A DNA stretch of 37,686 nt from Nonomuraea indica (GCF_002850745.1 NZ_KZ559476.1:1241-38926), one strand, 5' to 3'; shown: positions 17,214-24,745, counted from the first letter of the stretch. The notes: generated from the sequence alone by a model not told the origin. Made by a program: numbers and translations.

Positions 17214-17638
17214 GCCTGGAAGCCTCCCTTCCGGTAGGCCATGATCTTGGCGACCGAGCTGAGCCCCGCGGACAGCACGAACGCCAGGTAGACGGCGTTG
17301 GCGATCCAGAAGTGGCGCAGTTCGGCGATGGCCATGACCAGCGCGGCGAGCGCCCCGATGACGACGATCGACTGCCCGATGCGCTCACTGACCTGGTTGA
17401 TCTCACGGTCGCGCTCGTCGGTGCGGTCGGCGCCGTGGCCGCCCATGACAGCCATCGCGATGTTGGCCACGATGGCCGCGACGATGGCGCCGCCGATGGT
17501 CCACAGCAGAGCTCCCGCGTAGGCGACGTCGGCGAGCGGGGTGTCGCCGACCCGGCCCAGGACGGTCGCCACGTAGATCGCGTACGCGCCGACGGACACC
17601 ATGATCATCACCCAGGCGCGCTTCTCCTCGAAGGCCAT
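17207..17638 (-). CDS. Four-helix integral membrane protein, operon partner of an XRE regulator
   Basis: This 143-residue protein has four predicted membrane helices: about 9-29 (WVMIMVSVGAYAIYVATVLG), 40-66, 88-109 (GQSIVVIGALAALVMAIAEL) and 112-135. A charged cytoplasmic loop, HGADRTDERDREINQVSERIGQS, lies between the second and third. That loop resembles DUF2178-like membrane proteins commonly found beside XRE regulators. Its function is not known. The ATG at 17638 has a GAGGAG site. It is the first gene behind the strong promoter at 17675-17703 and overlaps the regulator gene by 7 bp. Confidence 0.85.
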   Translation of the reverse strand: MAFEEKRAWVMIMVSVGAYAIYVATVLGRVGDTPLADVAYAGALLWTIGGAIVAAIVANIAMAVMGGHGADRTDERDREINQVSERIGQSIVVIGALAALVMAIAELRHFWIANAVYLAFVLSAGLSSVAKIMAYRKGGFQAW

Positions 17639-17648
17639 GCCCGCTCCT

Positions 17649-17717
17649 CGTGTAAAACAAAGCTGACATCATCCAAGGTAAAGCGCACCGGACATTGTGT
17701 CAAAGGTTTTTTACACG
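17649..17717 (-). promoter_or_regulatory. Near-consensus promoter of the membrane protein-XRE-oxidoreductase operon, flanked by inverted repeats
   Basis: On the minus strand TTGACA (17703-17698) and TACCTT (17680-17675) are 17 bp apart, one of the best housekeeping promoters in the window. A perfect 9-bp inverted repeat, TTTTACACG (17709-17717) and CGTGTAAAA (17649-17657), brackets it. One arm lies 5 bp upstream of the -35 and the other lies between the expected transcript start and the binding site. The arms are centred 60 bp apart, which would suit a looped dimer-of-dimers repressor. Confidence 0.6.
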
Positions 17718-17813
17718 CGCGGTTCCTGCCATGCCGATCGGGACCGAAGGGCTCCGGGAAGCGGCGGCGGGTCCACGAAGCCATGGATCCGGCGGGCCGG
17801 CCCCAACGCATCG

Positions 17814-17846
17814 CTAACCATGCCTTAGCGCCGGCTTAGCGGGGAT
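17814..17846 (+). promoter_or_regulatory. Three tandem 11-bp direct repeats before the PepSY gene
   Basis: CTAAC (17814), TTAGC (17825) and TTAGC (17836) begin 11 bp apart, with GCC or GGC before each new unit. The last unit starts 28 nt before the ATG at 17864. The array at 13977-14009 has the same units and spacing, and also lies 28 nt before a start codon. They are probably binding sites for the same OmpR-type regulator (gene at 14052). Confidence 0.6.
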
Positions 17847-17863
17847 CGCGATGGAGTACGGAC

Positions 17864-18310
17864 ATGCAGATCACCAAGAAGTTCATCGTTGCCGGAACCG
17901 GAGCCGTCTTCCTCATCGCCGGCGGGAGCGCGGCCGTCGCCGCGACCGTCACCTCCGGCGCGCCGCCGAAGGTCACCGCCGAGCGGGCCCTTGAGATCGC
18001 GGGTGGCGCGGTGGCCGGCGGCTGGGTCGAGGACCTGTCGTTCGACCGGCGCGGCGCCGAGCCGGACGTGTGGGAGGTGAACGTGGTGAAGGGCGACGTG
18101 GAGCACGAGCTGGACATCGACGCCGCGTCCGGCAAGGTCCTGAGCAACACCATCGACCGCGACGACGACCAGGACGACGACGGCAAGGACGACGGCAAGG
18201 ACGACGACCGCGACGACGACCGCGACGGCAACGCCCAGTCCGCTCAGAACGGCCAGAACGGCCAGAACGACCGCGACGACCGGGACGACGACGGCAAGGA
18301 CGACGACTGA
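17864..18310 (+). CDS. Secreted PepSY domain protein with Asp-rich tail
   Basis: This 148-residue protein has a signal peptide (MQITKKFIVAGTGAVFLIAGG, with likely cleavage after AVA at 27). A single PepSY domain spans about residues 36-92: VTAERALEIAGGAV, GGWVEDLSFDRRGAEPDVWEVNVV, and EHELDIDAASGKVLS. After residue 97 it becomes an extreme acidic low-complexity tail made mostly of Asp with Lys, Arg, Gly and Asn. It could bind divalent cations, though this is inferred. PepSY domains modulate or inhibit extracytoplasmic proteins, and such genes are often targets of two-component systems. The 11-bp repeats upstream fit control by the regulator at 14052. A GGAG binding site lies 7 nt before the ATG. 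A strong terminator follows. Confidence 0.88.
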   Translation: MQITKKFIVAGTGAVFLIAGGSAAVAATVTSGAPPKVTAERALEIAGGAVAGGWVEDLSFDRRGAEPDVWEVNVVKGDVEHELDIDAASGKVLSNTIDRDDDQDDDGKDDGKDDDRDDDRDGNAQSAQNGQNGQNDRDDRDDDGKDDD

Positions 18311-18321
18311 TCCCTTTCACC

Positions 18322-18350
18322 GGGCGCGGGGCCGCGACGGCCCCGCGCCC
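18322..18350. terminator. Bidirectional terminator between the PepSY and HNH genes
   Basis: A perfect 12-bp stem (GGGCGCGGGGCC with its complement) encloses a 5-nt loop, with TTT following on the plus strand. It begins 12 nt after the PepSY stop and also lies downstream of the convergent HNH gene. Confidence 0.85.
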
Positions 18351-18384
18351 TTTCGGGGTCCCGGGCCCGGTTCGGTGTGAGTGG

Positions 18385-19059
18385 TCAGCAGGAGTCGAGG
18401 ACCCGGTCCATGGCGTCCTTCTCGGCCGAGGTGACCCAGAGGTCGTACCTGGCCTTCACGTCGATCTGCCTGGCGACGTACGCGCACCGGTACGCCCGGC
18501 GCGGCGGCAGCCAGGTGGCGGCGTCGGAGTCGCTCTTCTGGCCGTTCAGCGGGCCGTCCACGGCGAGCAGGTTGAGCGGGTCGTTGGCGAACTCCTTGCG
18601 CTTGGCGGACGTCCACTGCTGCGCGCCCTTCTGCCAGGCGTCCGACAGGGGCACCAGGTGGTCGATCTGGACCTCCGAGCTGGTGTCCTGCCCGCGCCTG
18701 AAGGTGATGGTCTTCCCGCTGTACGGGTCGTCGAGGACACCGCTGACCACCACGCAGTCGTGCGTACCCGGCCTGAACTTCTCGTCCCGCAGATCCCGCT
18801 TGAGCACGTCGTTGCGGGTGTCGCAGCCGTTGCGGTCGACGTCGGCCCACGCGGGGCCGAACTTGTCGCGGTCGAAGCCGGTGCGCGGGGCGCGCCCCTT
18901 GACGGTCAGCTTGGCGAGCTTGTCGCGGGCCTCGCCCACGTCCGCCTTGGACGAGGTGCCCTTGCCGCCGTCCGCCACGCCCGTCCGCGCGTCGAGCCCT
19001 CCGCAACCGGTGAGCGCCACCACCGCGGTTAACCCAGCCAGACCCACCCGAAATCGCAC
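18385..19059 (-). CDS. Exported HNH-family nuclease-like lipoprotein (DUF1524/GmrSD C-terminal type)
   Basis: This protein of 224 residues starts at GTG 19059, behind a GGGAG site; TTG at 19071 is the only longer choice. The signal peptide ends in a lipobox (VALTGC, C19), so it is probably a lipoprotein. The C-terminal 150 residues carry the DUF1524-type HNH core: CDTRNDVLKRDL, VQIDHLVPLSDAWQKGA with D133 and H134, and NDPLNLLAVDGPLNGQKSD supplying the Asn/Asp metal ligands. Two cysteines near the C terminus (YRCAY and LDSC) may pair. Secreted members of this family are thought to degrade extracellular DNA, but the role is not proven. It has its own promoter at 19092-19121. Confidence 0.9.
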   Translation of the reverse strand: MRFRVGLAGLTAVVALTGCGGLDARTGVADGGKGTSSKADVGEARDKLAKLTVKGRAPRTGFDRDKFGPAWADVDRNGCDTRNDVLKRDLRDEKFRPGTHDCVVVSGVLDDPYSGKTITFRRGQDTSSEVQIDHLVPLSDAWQKGAQQWTSAKRKEFANDPLNLLAVDGPLNGQKSDSDAATWLPPRRAYRCAYVARQIDVKARYDLWVTSAEKDAMDRVLDSC

Positions 19060-19091
19060 GACCGCTCCCAAGCTTCAGATTTCGTAAAGTT

Positions 19092-19121
19092 TAGGTAGAG
19101 CACGTACCCGCGATCGGTCAA
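19092..19121 (-). promoter_or_regulatory. Promoter of the exported HNH protein gene
   Basis: On the minus strand TTGACC (19121-19116) and TACCTA (19097-19092) are 18 bp apart. They would give a short leader before the GTG at 19059. The region is clearly AT-rich relative to its surroundings. Confidence 0.6.
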
Positions 19122-19154
19122 ATCTCCCCTGGCGCCGTCTAACATCCCTTGGAA

Positions 19155-19176
19155 CAACCGGGATATATCCCGGTTG
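19155..19176. promoter_or_regulatory. Perfect 22-bp palindrome, candidate operator
   Basis: The arms CAACCGGGATA and TATCCCGGTTG join without a spacer to form a perfect 22-bp palindrome. It lies 34 bp upstream of the HNH gene's -35 box and about 130 bp before the ATG at 19307. With no loop it is a poor terminator hairpin and looks more like a homodimer binding site. No cognate regulator is evident. Confidence 0.5.
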
Positions 19177-19306
19177 GGCGGGACCGAAGGCGACGGAACA
19201 CCCGCTCCGCGCGCCCCTCCGGGCACGCCTTCCGGGCCGAGGAAGCCCTTTACCCAGCGGCACGCCATCCCAGGCGCGCTTGCGTCGACTGCCTAGGCTG
19301 GAGGCG

Positions 19307-20930
19307 ATGGACCACGTCTTAGACCTCGACGAAGCACTGCTCGGCATGCTCAGCGACGAGGGCCCGGGTCAACCGGACCTCGCCGACGCGGTCGAGCGCT
19401 TCCTGATGCGGGTCGCGATCGAGCTGCCCGCCGGCGGACGCCTCGCCGGCGGCGACGGCCATGCCCGGCCATCCCACCTCTCCGTCCCGCCGCAGGCACA
19501 TGCCCGCGCACCGGGCGAGCCGCCCCAGCATCGCCGGCACCCCCGCGACGCCGGTCCACCCGCTGACGGCCGGCCGCCGCATGCCCGCGCGCGCCGGGAC
19601 ATCGACCCACCGCGCCCGGAGAGCCACCCGCGCGACACGAGGCCCCGCCATCGCGCCACCGCGCGCCACCATCACGCCACCGCGTCCTGGCACGGCGACG
19701 CCACACCATCGCGTGACACCACCCCACCGTCCGACACCACTGCGCCACCGGCGGACGTCGCACCACCGCTGGACGTCGCACCACCGCTGGACGCCACACC
19801 ACCGCTGGACGTCGCACCACCGCTGGACGCCACACCACCGCTGGACGTCGCACCACCGCTGGACGCCACACCACCGCTGGACGTCGCACCACCGCTGGAC
19901 GCCACACCACCGCTGGACGTCGCACCACCGCTGGACGCCACACCACCGCTGGACGTCGCACCACCGCTGGACGCCACACCACCGCTGGACGTCGCACCAC
20001 CGCTGGACGCCACACCACCGCTGGACGTCGCACCACCGCTGGACGCCACACCACCGCTGGACGTCGCACCACCGCTGGACGCCACACCACCGCTGGACGT
20101 CGCACCACCGCTGGACGCCACACCACCGCTGGACGTCGCACCACCGCTGGACGCCACACCACCGCTGGACGTCGCACCACCGCTGGACGCCACACCACCG
20201 CTGGACGTCGCACCACCGCTGGACGCCACACCACCGCTGGACGTCGCACCACCGCTGGACGCCACACCACCGCTGGACGTCGCACCACCGCTGGACGCCA
20301 CACCACCGCTGGACGTCGCACCACCGCTGGACGCCACACCACCGCTGGACGTCGCACCACCGCTGGACGCCACACCACCGCTGGACGTCGCACCACCGCT
20401 GGACGCCACACCACCGCTGGACGTCGCACCACCGCTGGACGCCACACCACCGCTGGACGTCGCACCACCGCTGGACGCCACACCACCGCTGGACGTCGCA
20501 CCACCGCTGGACGCCACACCACCGCTGGACGTCGCACCACCGCTGGACGCCACACCACCGCTGGACGTCGCACCACCGCTGGACGCCACACCACCGCTGG
20601 ACGTCGCACCACCGCTGGACGCCACACCACCGCTGGACGTCGCACCACCGCTGGACGCCACACCACCGCTGGACGTCGCACCACCGCTGGACGCCACACC
20701 ACCGCTGGACGCCATGCCACCGTCGGACGCCGCGCCGTCGCAGTGCGCACCGGTGCTGCCTGCCGAGGGGAAGCCCGCCGTGATCGCGCCGTCCCTGCCG
20801 CCGTCGTCCGGGCGGCCGGCCGGGCAGCTCAGCCCCCGGGAGACCCTCTCCGGCCAGAATCGTGCCCGGCCGGACCACCACGCCCCCTCCGAGGCCTTAT
20901 TACCCGGCCCTGGCGGCCATCAGGCGATCT
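19307..20930 (+). CDS. Low-complexity ORF with a PPLDVAPPLDAT repeat; 3' end unresolved
   Basis: The ATG at 19307 follows GGAGG (2 nt spacing, rather close) and opens MDHVLDLDEALLGMLSDEG, which looks coding and has high third-position GC. After about 100 Arg/His/Pro-rich residues the frame enters the 36-bp array and reads a 12-residue unit of two alternating hexads, PPLDVA and PPLDAT, for 26 units. It then continues into SQCAPVLPAEGKPAVIAPSLPP with high third-position GC. The same frame stays open to 21856, but that part runs antisense to the cupin gene and through its terminator, so I stop at the last coding-like part. Codon 5 is the rare TTA, and two adjacent TTA codons lie near 20898. No function is recognised. 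All six frames are open across the array; a minus-strand frame with RWC repeats starts at 20881 or 20878 behind GGAGGGGG and cannot be excluded. Confidence 0.35.
19747..20736. repeat. 36-bp tandem repeat, 26 perfect copies with degenerate edges
   Basis: From 19765 to 20700 a 36-bp unit is repeated 26 times without one mismatch. Each unit is two 18-bp halves, ACCGCTGGACGTCGCACC and ACCGCTGGACGCCACACC. Degenerate half units flank it (19747-19764 on the left and 20701-20736 on the right). There are no spacers. Because 36 is divisible by 3, the reading frame is kept whatever the copy number. The perfect identity indicates recent expansion or gene-conversion-like homogenisation. The copy number in an assembly of such a region may be inexact. 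Confidence 0.95.
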
Positions 20931-21045
20931 GTCGTTTCGCAGCCCGCACACCGCAAGGGGAAGGGCTGCCACGACCCGCTCGCCGCCGCGGCGCCGACCG
21001 AGCGGCGCCAAGGGCCGGCCAGGGGCAGAACCCGTCAGAACACGA

Positions 21046-21078
21046 CGACCGCCCCTCCCCGTACGGGAGGGGCGGTCG
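21046..21078. terminator. Strong hairpin terminator downstream of the cupin gene
   Basis: A perfect 14-bp stem (CGACCGCCCCTCCC with its complement) and a 5-nt loop CGTAC lie 11 nt beyond the cupin stop on the minus strand. The U-tract is weak, as usual in this group. Confidence 0.85.
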
Positions 21079-21088
21079 CGTGAGGACC

Positions 21089-21451
21089 TCAGGAACGGCC
21101 GTAGGCGTCTTCGAGGCGCTCGATGTCGTCCTCGTCGAAGTGCCCGAAGGCGATCTCCAGGATGCGGGTCGCGGGCCCGGAGGAACTGAGACGGTGGGTC
21201 TGGCCGCGCCGGATGAGGACCCGGTCGCCCACCTCGGGCTCGATGCGCTCGCCGGCCACCTCGAACACGCAGCCCGGGTCCAGGGCCACCCACAGCTCGT
21301 CACGGTGCTCGTGACGCTGGAGGCTGAGGCGCTGCCCGGGGAGGACATTGATGATCTTGACGGTGGACGTCTCGTTGAGCGTGAACCGCTCGAAACCGCC
21401 CCACGGCCGCTCGTCACGGATCACATCGGCCAGCCTGTCGATGTCCTGCAT
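21089..21451 (-). CDS. Cupin domain protein, phosphomannose isomerase type II-like
   Basis: This 120-residue protein is a single cupin resembling the C-terminal isomerase domain of bifunctional mannose-6-phosphate isomerase/GDP-mannose pyrophosphorylase. It reads RPWGGFERFTLNE, VKIINVLPGQRLSLQRHEHRDELWVAL (metal ligands H47, H49 and E52 expected) and RRGQTHRLSS (H86). RPWG and the RLSLQ-H-HR-E-W pattern are typical of the type II family, but the nucleotidyltransferase part is absent. It may isomerise a sugar phosphate or only bind one. The start at 21451 has a GGAGGGG site. A larger frame upstream is arginine-rich shadow of the next gene. Strong hairpins lie on both sides (21046-21078 and 21596-21629). 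Confidence 0.85.
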   Translation of the reverse strand: MQDIDRLADVIRDERPWGGFERFTLNETSTVKIINVLPGQRLSLQRHEHRDELWVALDPGCVFEVAGERIEPEVGDRVLIRRGQTHRLSSSGPATRILEIAFGHFDEDDIERLEDAYGRS

Positions 21452-21577
21452 CGTCCCCTCCACGTCTGTCCTGCCAGGCCTCTCGTGCCGCGACATGCGG
21501 ACGCACCCGGACAAGCCACGGTCAAGGCCGCAAGCTATCAGGTGCCCGGCGCCGGATCCCCGACGGGATCGGCACTT

Positions 21578-21629
21578 CCTCCCCGCGTACGCGACGGGGA
21601 GGCCGGGTTCGTACGACCCAGGCCTCCCC
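21578..21629 (-). terminator. Terminator of the TPR-like gene with an alternative hairpin
   Basis: On the minus strand, GGGGAGGCC (21629-21621) can pair with GGCCTCCCC (21604-21596), 14 nt after the TPR gene stop. The second arm can instead pair with CGGGGAGG (21585-21578) further downstream, and the two hairpins exclude each other. The first is a plausible terminator. The competing pair may be chance or an attenuator-like switch ahead of the cupin gene. Confidence 0.55.
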
Positions 21630-21642
21630 TCGCACAGACCTC

Positions 21643-23919
21643 CTACAGGCCGTACTCCTTGACGATGCGCTCGTGCCGCTCGACCTCCACGTCCACCTCG
21701 CGGGCCAGGTCGAGCCAGGCCAGCGGGTGCGACCAGCGCTCGGTGGCGTCGTCGAGCAGGGCGTCGACCTCGACGGCCGAAACGTCGGGCGGCACCGCGA
21801 CCCAGCCGAACACGCCCGGCAGCTGCTCGCCCGTCGTCGGGTGGGTGACCTTGTAGTTCTCGTCGCTGTAGACCCACATGGGCCAGCCGCGCTCGGCCAT
21901 CACCTCGGTGAACTCGGCCCAGTCGGACTCGCTCGGCGCGGCGCCGTCGAAGAAGTAGCTGGTGTAGCCGCCGGGCCGCAGGATGCGCACCGCGGCGAAC
22001 GGCGGCACGAAGCTCTGCTGCTCCTGCGGGTCGTCGGGCACCGGCTCCAGCAGCTGCGGGTCGAACACGACGAGGTCGCCGGCGTTGTAGTCCATGCCGC
22101 GCGGCTGCGGCAGGGCCAGCCGGGCGGAGGCGGGGCCGGTGCGAATGGACAGCACCTGGCGCTGGCCGCCGTCGGGCGCGGGCAGGATGACCCGGATGAG
22201 GCCCATCTCCTCCTCGATCGGGCCCGTGGCCGACTTGATCGGCATGCCGATCTTGGCGGCGCCCTTGCGCACGGTGTCCCAGTCCTCGGCCGAGGTGGCC
22301 ATGACGATCATGCGCCAGGTGTCCTCCTCGGTGAGCTCGTCGATGACCTCGGCGAGCACCTGGGCGCCCCTGGCGTTGTCGTCGAGCTGCTGGGCGGCGC
22401 CGGAGACCAGGCGGCGGGCGTCGAGCCCGGCCCCGGCCGCCAGGGCGTGCTCGGCCTCGTCGAGGGCCTGCTGCCAGCGCTCGCGGGCGCTGTGCAGGCG
22501 GGCCAGCGCGAGGTGCTGCTGGTCGTGCGGCAGCATCGCGGCGAACTGCTCCAGCCGCTCGTCCTGCCGGGCCTCGACCAGCAGGGTGGTGAGGTAGGCC
22601 AGGTCGTCGGGGGTGGCGGAGGCCACGTCGCCGGGCTCCACCAGCAGCTTCCAGTAGAGGTCGACGCCGGTCGCCGGGTAGCCGAGGTAGCCGAGCGTCG
22701 TGGTGTGGCGGCGCGTGGTCTCGAGGTCCTGGCCCGACAGGGGGGCCAGCCAGCCGGCCCACCGCTCGGGGTCCGCGTTGTGGCCGTCGGCGGCGTCGAA
22801 GTAGGCGACGCGCTCCTCGACCGGGCCGGGCGCCTCGGGCTCAGGGGTGGCGTCGGCGGCGGCGCGCAGCGCGGCGATCCGCTCGGCGACGCCGGAGGCG
22901 TCGCGCAGCTCGGCGGTGCCGGACTCGGCCAGGTCGGCGAGCAGCCGCGCCTGCCAGACGCCCTGACGGCCGAGGGCGAGGTCACCGGCGACCAGGGCCA
23001 GCTCGACCCGGGGGCGGTAGCCGCCCATGGTGGCGAAGTAGTCGATCCACTGGCGCAGCACGCGGCCGAGCTGCCAGGTGTTGGTGATCTGGGAGGAGTC
23101 GGCCAGCAGGCGGACGGCCTGCGACCACTCGACCCAGGAGCGGGGGTGCTCGCCGACCACGTCGAGGTCGGGCAGCGCGTCGACGGCCTCGGCGACGCGG
23201 CCGAGGGTGGCGAGGATGAGGGCCCGGCGCACGCCGTCGCGGCGGGGCTTGGCCACCGGGTCGTCGGCCTGGAAGTCGGCCGCCGCCTGCAGCGCGCTCA
23301 GCGCGTCCTCGGCGCGGCCGGCGGCGAGCAGCGCGCGGGCGCTCTCGGCGCCGAGCTCCCAGCTCGCCTGGCGGCCGGCGCCGGTCAGCGCCTCGACGGC
23401 GGACTCGGCGTAGGTGACGGCCTCGCCGGGCTTGCCCGCGTCGACCAGGGCCGCGACGTACTGGGTGACGAGGCCGGTGTAGGCGGGGTCGGCCGGGGTG
23501 AGGCCCTCGATGACGGCGCCCAGCGTCTCCAGCCGCTCCGTGGCGTAACCGGGCCCGTCGGTGTTGGCCCAGGCGAGGGCAAGCGTCTCGACGGCGGCCG
23601 GGGCGGCCGGGCAGTCGCGCACGTCTTCGCGCTGGGCGAACGCCAGGAGCTGCTCGGCGTCGCCGATGGCGACCGCGCCCTGGGCGCGGTCGCCCACGCG
23701 GCCGACCAGGTGCCAGTAGCGGGCGTAGAACTCGAGCCAGGGCAGCTCCAGGGCCTCCGCCTGCTGCGCGATGGCCGGGGCCATCACGTCCAACTGCGGG
23801 TAACGGCCCTCGTAGGCCTGCGCGGGAAGGTCTCCCAGCGCCATGGCCAGGCCCACGTTGCCCGCCTCAGAAAGCTGCTGCTGGGTTTCGCCGACCCAGG
23901 CCCAGATGTCCACGTCCAT
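21643..23919 (-). CDS. Large TPR-like repeat protein with a distinct C-terminal domain, function unknown
   Basis: This 758-residue protein starts MDVDIWAWVGETQQQL. Residues 1 to about 530 are alpha-helical repeats of TPR type: paired helices rich in Ala and Leu such as AESAVEALTGAGRQASWELGAE and ALLAAGRAEDALSALQAAADF. The last 230 residues differ: a beta-containing domain with LIRVILPAPDGGQRQVLSIRTG, FAAVRILRPGGYTSYFFDGA, ERGWPMWVYSDEN and GVFGWVAVPPDV, then a closing helix. No signal peptide or membrane helix is seen, so it is cytosolic. I do not recognise a named family. It lies 19 nt after the SCO6745-like gene on the same strand and probably shares its transcript, with a terminator after its stop. 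Confidence 0.85.
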   Translation of the reverse strand: MDVDIWAWVGETQQQLSEAGNVGLAMALGDLPAQAYEGRYPQLDVMAPAIAQQAEALELPWLEFYARYWHLVGRVGDRAQGAVAIGDAEQLLAFAQREDVRDCPAAPAAVETLALAWANTDGPGYATERLETLGAVIEGLTPADPAYTGLVTQYVAALVDAGKPGEAVTYAESAVEALTGAGRQASWELGAESARALLAAGRAEDALSALQAAADFQADDPVAKPRRDGVRRALILATLGRVAEAVDALPDLDVVGEHPRSWVEWSQAVRLLADSSQITNTWQLGRVLRQWIDYFATMGGYRPRVELALVAGDLALGRQGVWQARLLADLAESGTAELRDASGVAERIAALRAAADATPEPEAPGPVEERVAYFDAADGHNADPERWAGWLAPLSGQDLETTRRHTTTLGYLGYPATGVDLYWKLLVEPGDVASATPDDLAYLTTLLVEARQDERLEQFAAMLPHDQQHLALARLHSARERWQQALDEAEHALAAGAGLDARRLVSGAAQQLDDNARGAQVLAEVIDELTEEDTWRMIVMATSAEDWDTVRKGAAKIGMPIKSATGPIEEEMGLIRVILPAPDGGQRQVLSIRTGPASARLALPQPRGMDYNAGDLVVFDPQLLEPVPDDPQEQQSFVPPFAAVRILRPGGYTSYFFDGAAPSESDWAEFTEVMAERGWPMWVYSDENYKVTHPTTGEQLPGVFGWVAVPPDVSAVEVDALLDDATERWSHPLAWLDLAREVDVEVERHERIVKEYGL

Positions 23920-23938
23920 GGCACGTCAGTCTGCCAGG

Positions 23939-24694
23939 TCAATGAGCCTGCCCAAAACGCAGAAGCTCGATGAGCTCGTCCGATTCATGGTCTTCAAGCA
24001 CGGAAAATACCGGTCCCAGGAGATCATCTGTGGTCTCCTCGACGGCCGCGCGGCGGGCGATCAGCTCAGGGCTGACTGGCGGGTACGGCTCGGGCCACTC
24101 GAAGAACCGCGCGACCGTCTCGCCCGAGGCGTCGCCGAACGGCGTACCGGCGTGGTCGGCCGCGAGGACGGCCTCGAGGGGCCGCAGCCCGGCGGCCAGC
24201 ACCGCGTTGGCGTGCAGGCCGCCCCGCAGCTCGCGCAGGACGTGCATGAGCTGCACGGCCCGCGCGGGCGGGTCGTCGGGCAGGGGCACGGCGCGCCAGC
24301 CGGCGAACAGCGGCGCCCCGACGGGAGAGGCCTCGGCGACGACCGTCTCGAGCAGCTCGGCGATCCGGGCGCAGCCGTCGTGGCCGCCGAGCCGGCGCCT
24401 GCCCCAGTCGTGGCAGGCGCCGGCGTACTCCTCGACGGCCTGCTCCACGGGCAGCTTGCGCCCGCCGTACCAGCTCTCCGCGACGTGCCCGGGCGGGAAG
24501 AAGACGGCGACGGACGTCACCACGTCGGCGTCGCACTCGCCGAGCACGCCGCACCGACCGCGGAAGTACAGCTCGCGGGCGCCGAGGCCGTGCCGCTCAC
24601 ACAGGGCCTTGGCCTCGCGCGAGACCATGAACCCGCCGCCGAGCCGGCCGATCGGCTCCTTGACCAGGCGGGCGGTGGTGCGTGGGTCTGCCAT
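23939..24694 (-). CDS. SCO6745 family protein
   Basis: This 251-residue protein is best started at ATG 24694, because GAGAAGGGG lies 5 nt upstream; GTG 24700 would leave no room. It resembles the actinobacterial SCO6745 family. The opening LVKEPIGRLGGGFMVSREAKALCERHG is followed by ARELYFRGRCGVLGECDADVVTSVAVFFPPGHVAESW, with helical remainder and a late FFEWPEPYPPVSPELIARRA. Family members are about this length, and I know of no proven function. The conserved HGLG-YFRGR and FFPP motifs are visible here. It lies between dapF (45 nt upstream) and the TPR-like gene (19 nt downstream), so a miaA-dapF-this gene-TPR transcript is possible. Confidence 0.75.
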   Translation of the reverse strand: MADPRTTARLVKEPIGRLGGGFMVSREAKALCERHGLGARELYFRGRCGVLGECDADVVTSVAVFFPPGHVAESWYGGRKLPVEQAVEEYAGACHDWGRRRLGGHDGCARIAELLETVVAEASPVGAPLFAGWRAVPLPDDPPARAVQLMHVLRELRGGLHANAVLAAGLRPLEAVLAADHAGTPFGDASGETVARFFEWPEPYPPVSPELIARRAAVEETTDDLLGPVFSVLEDHESDELIELLRFGQAH

Positions 24695-24745
24695 GTCCAC
24701 CCCTTCTCGGTTCGGAAAACAGACCCAGAATCCCTCAGGAGAACA

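Noticed and set aside
19765..20700. CRISPR array
   Set aside because: The unit length is in the CRISPR range, but the copies are directly joined with no spacers and no cas genes are nearby.
20931..21856. Extension of the repeat ORF to its stop at 21856
   Set aside because: It is antisense to a convincing cupin gene with its own binding site and terminator, and the composition loses any coding look.
21452..22762. Long N-terminal extension of the cupin gene
   Set aside because: The upstream frame is Arg/Pro-rich shadow of the TPR-like gene, and a good binding site exists at 21451.
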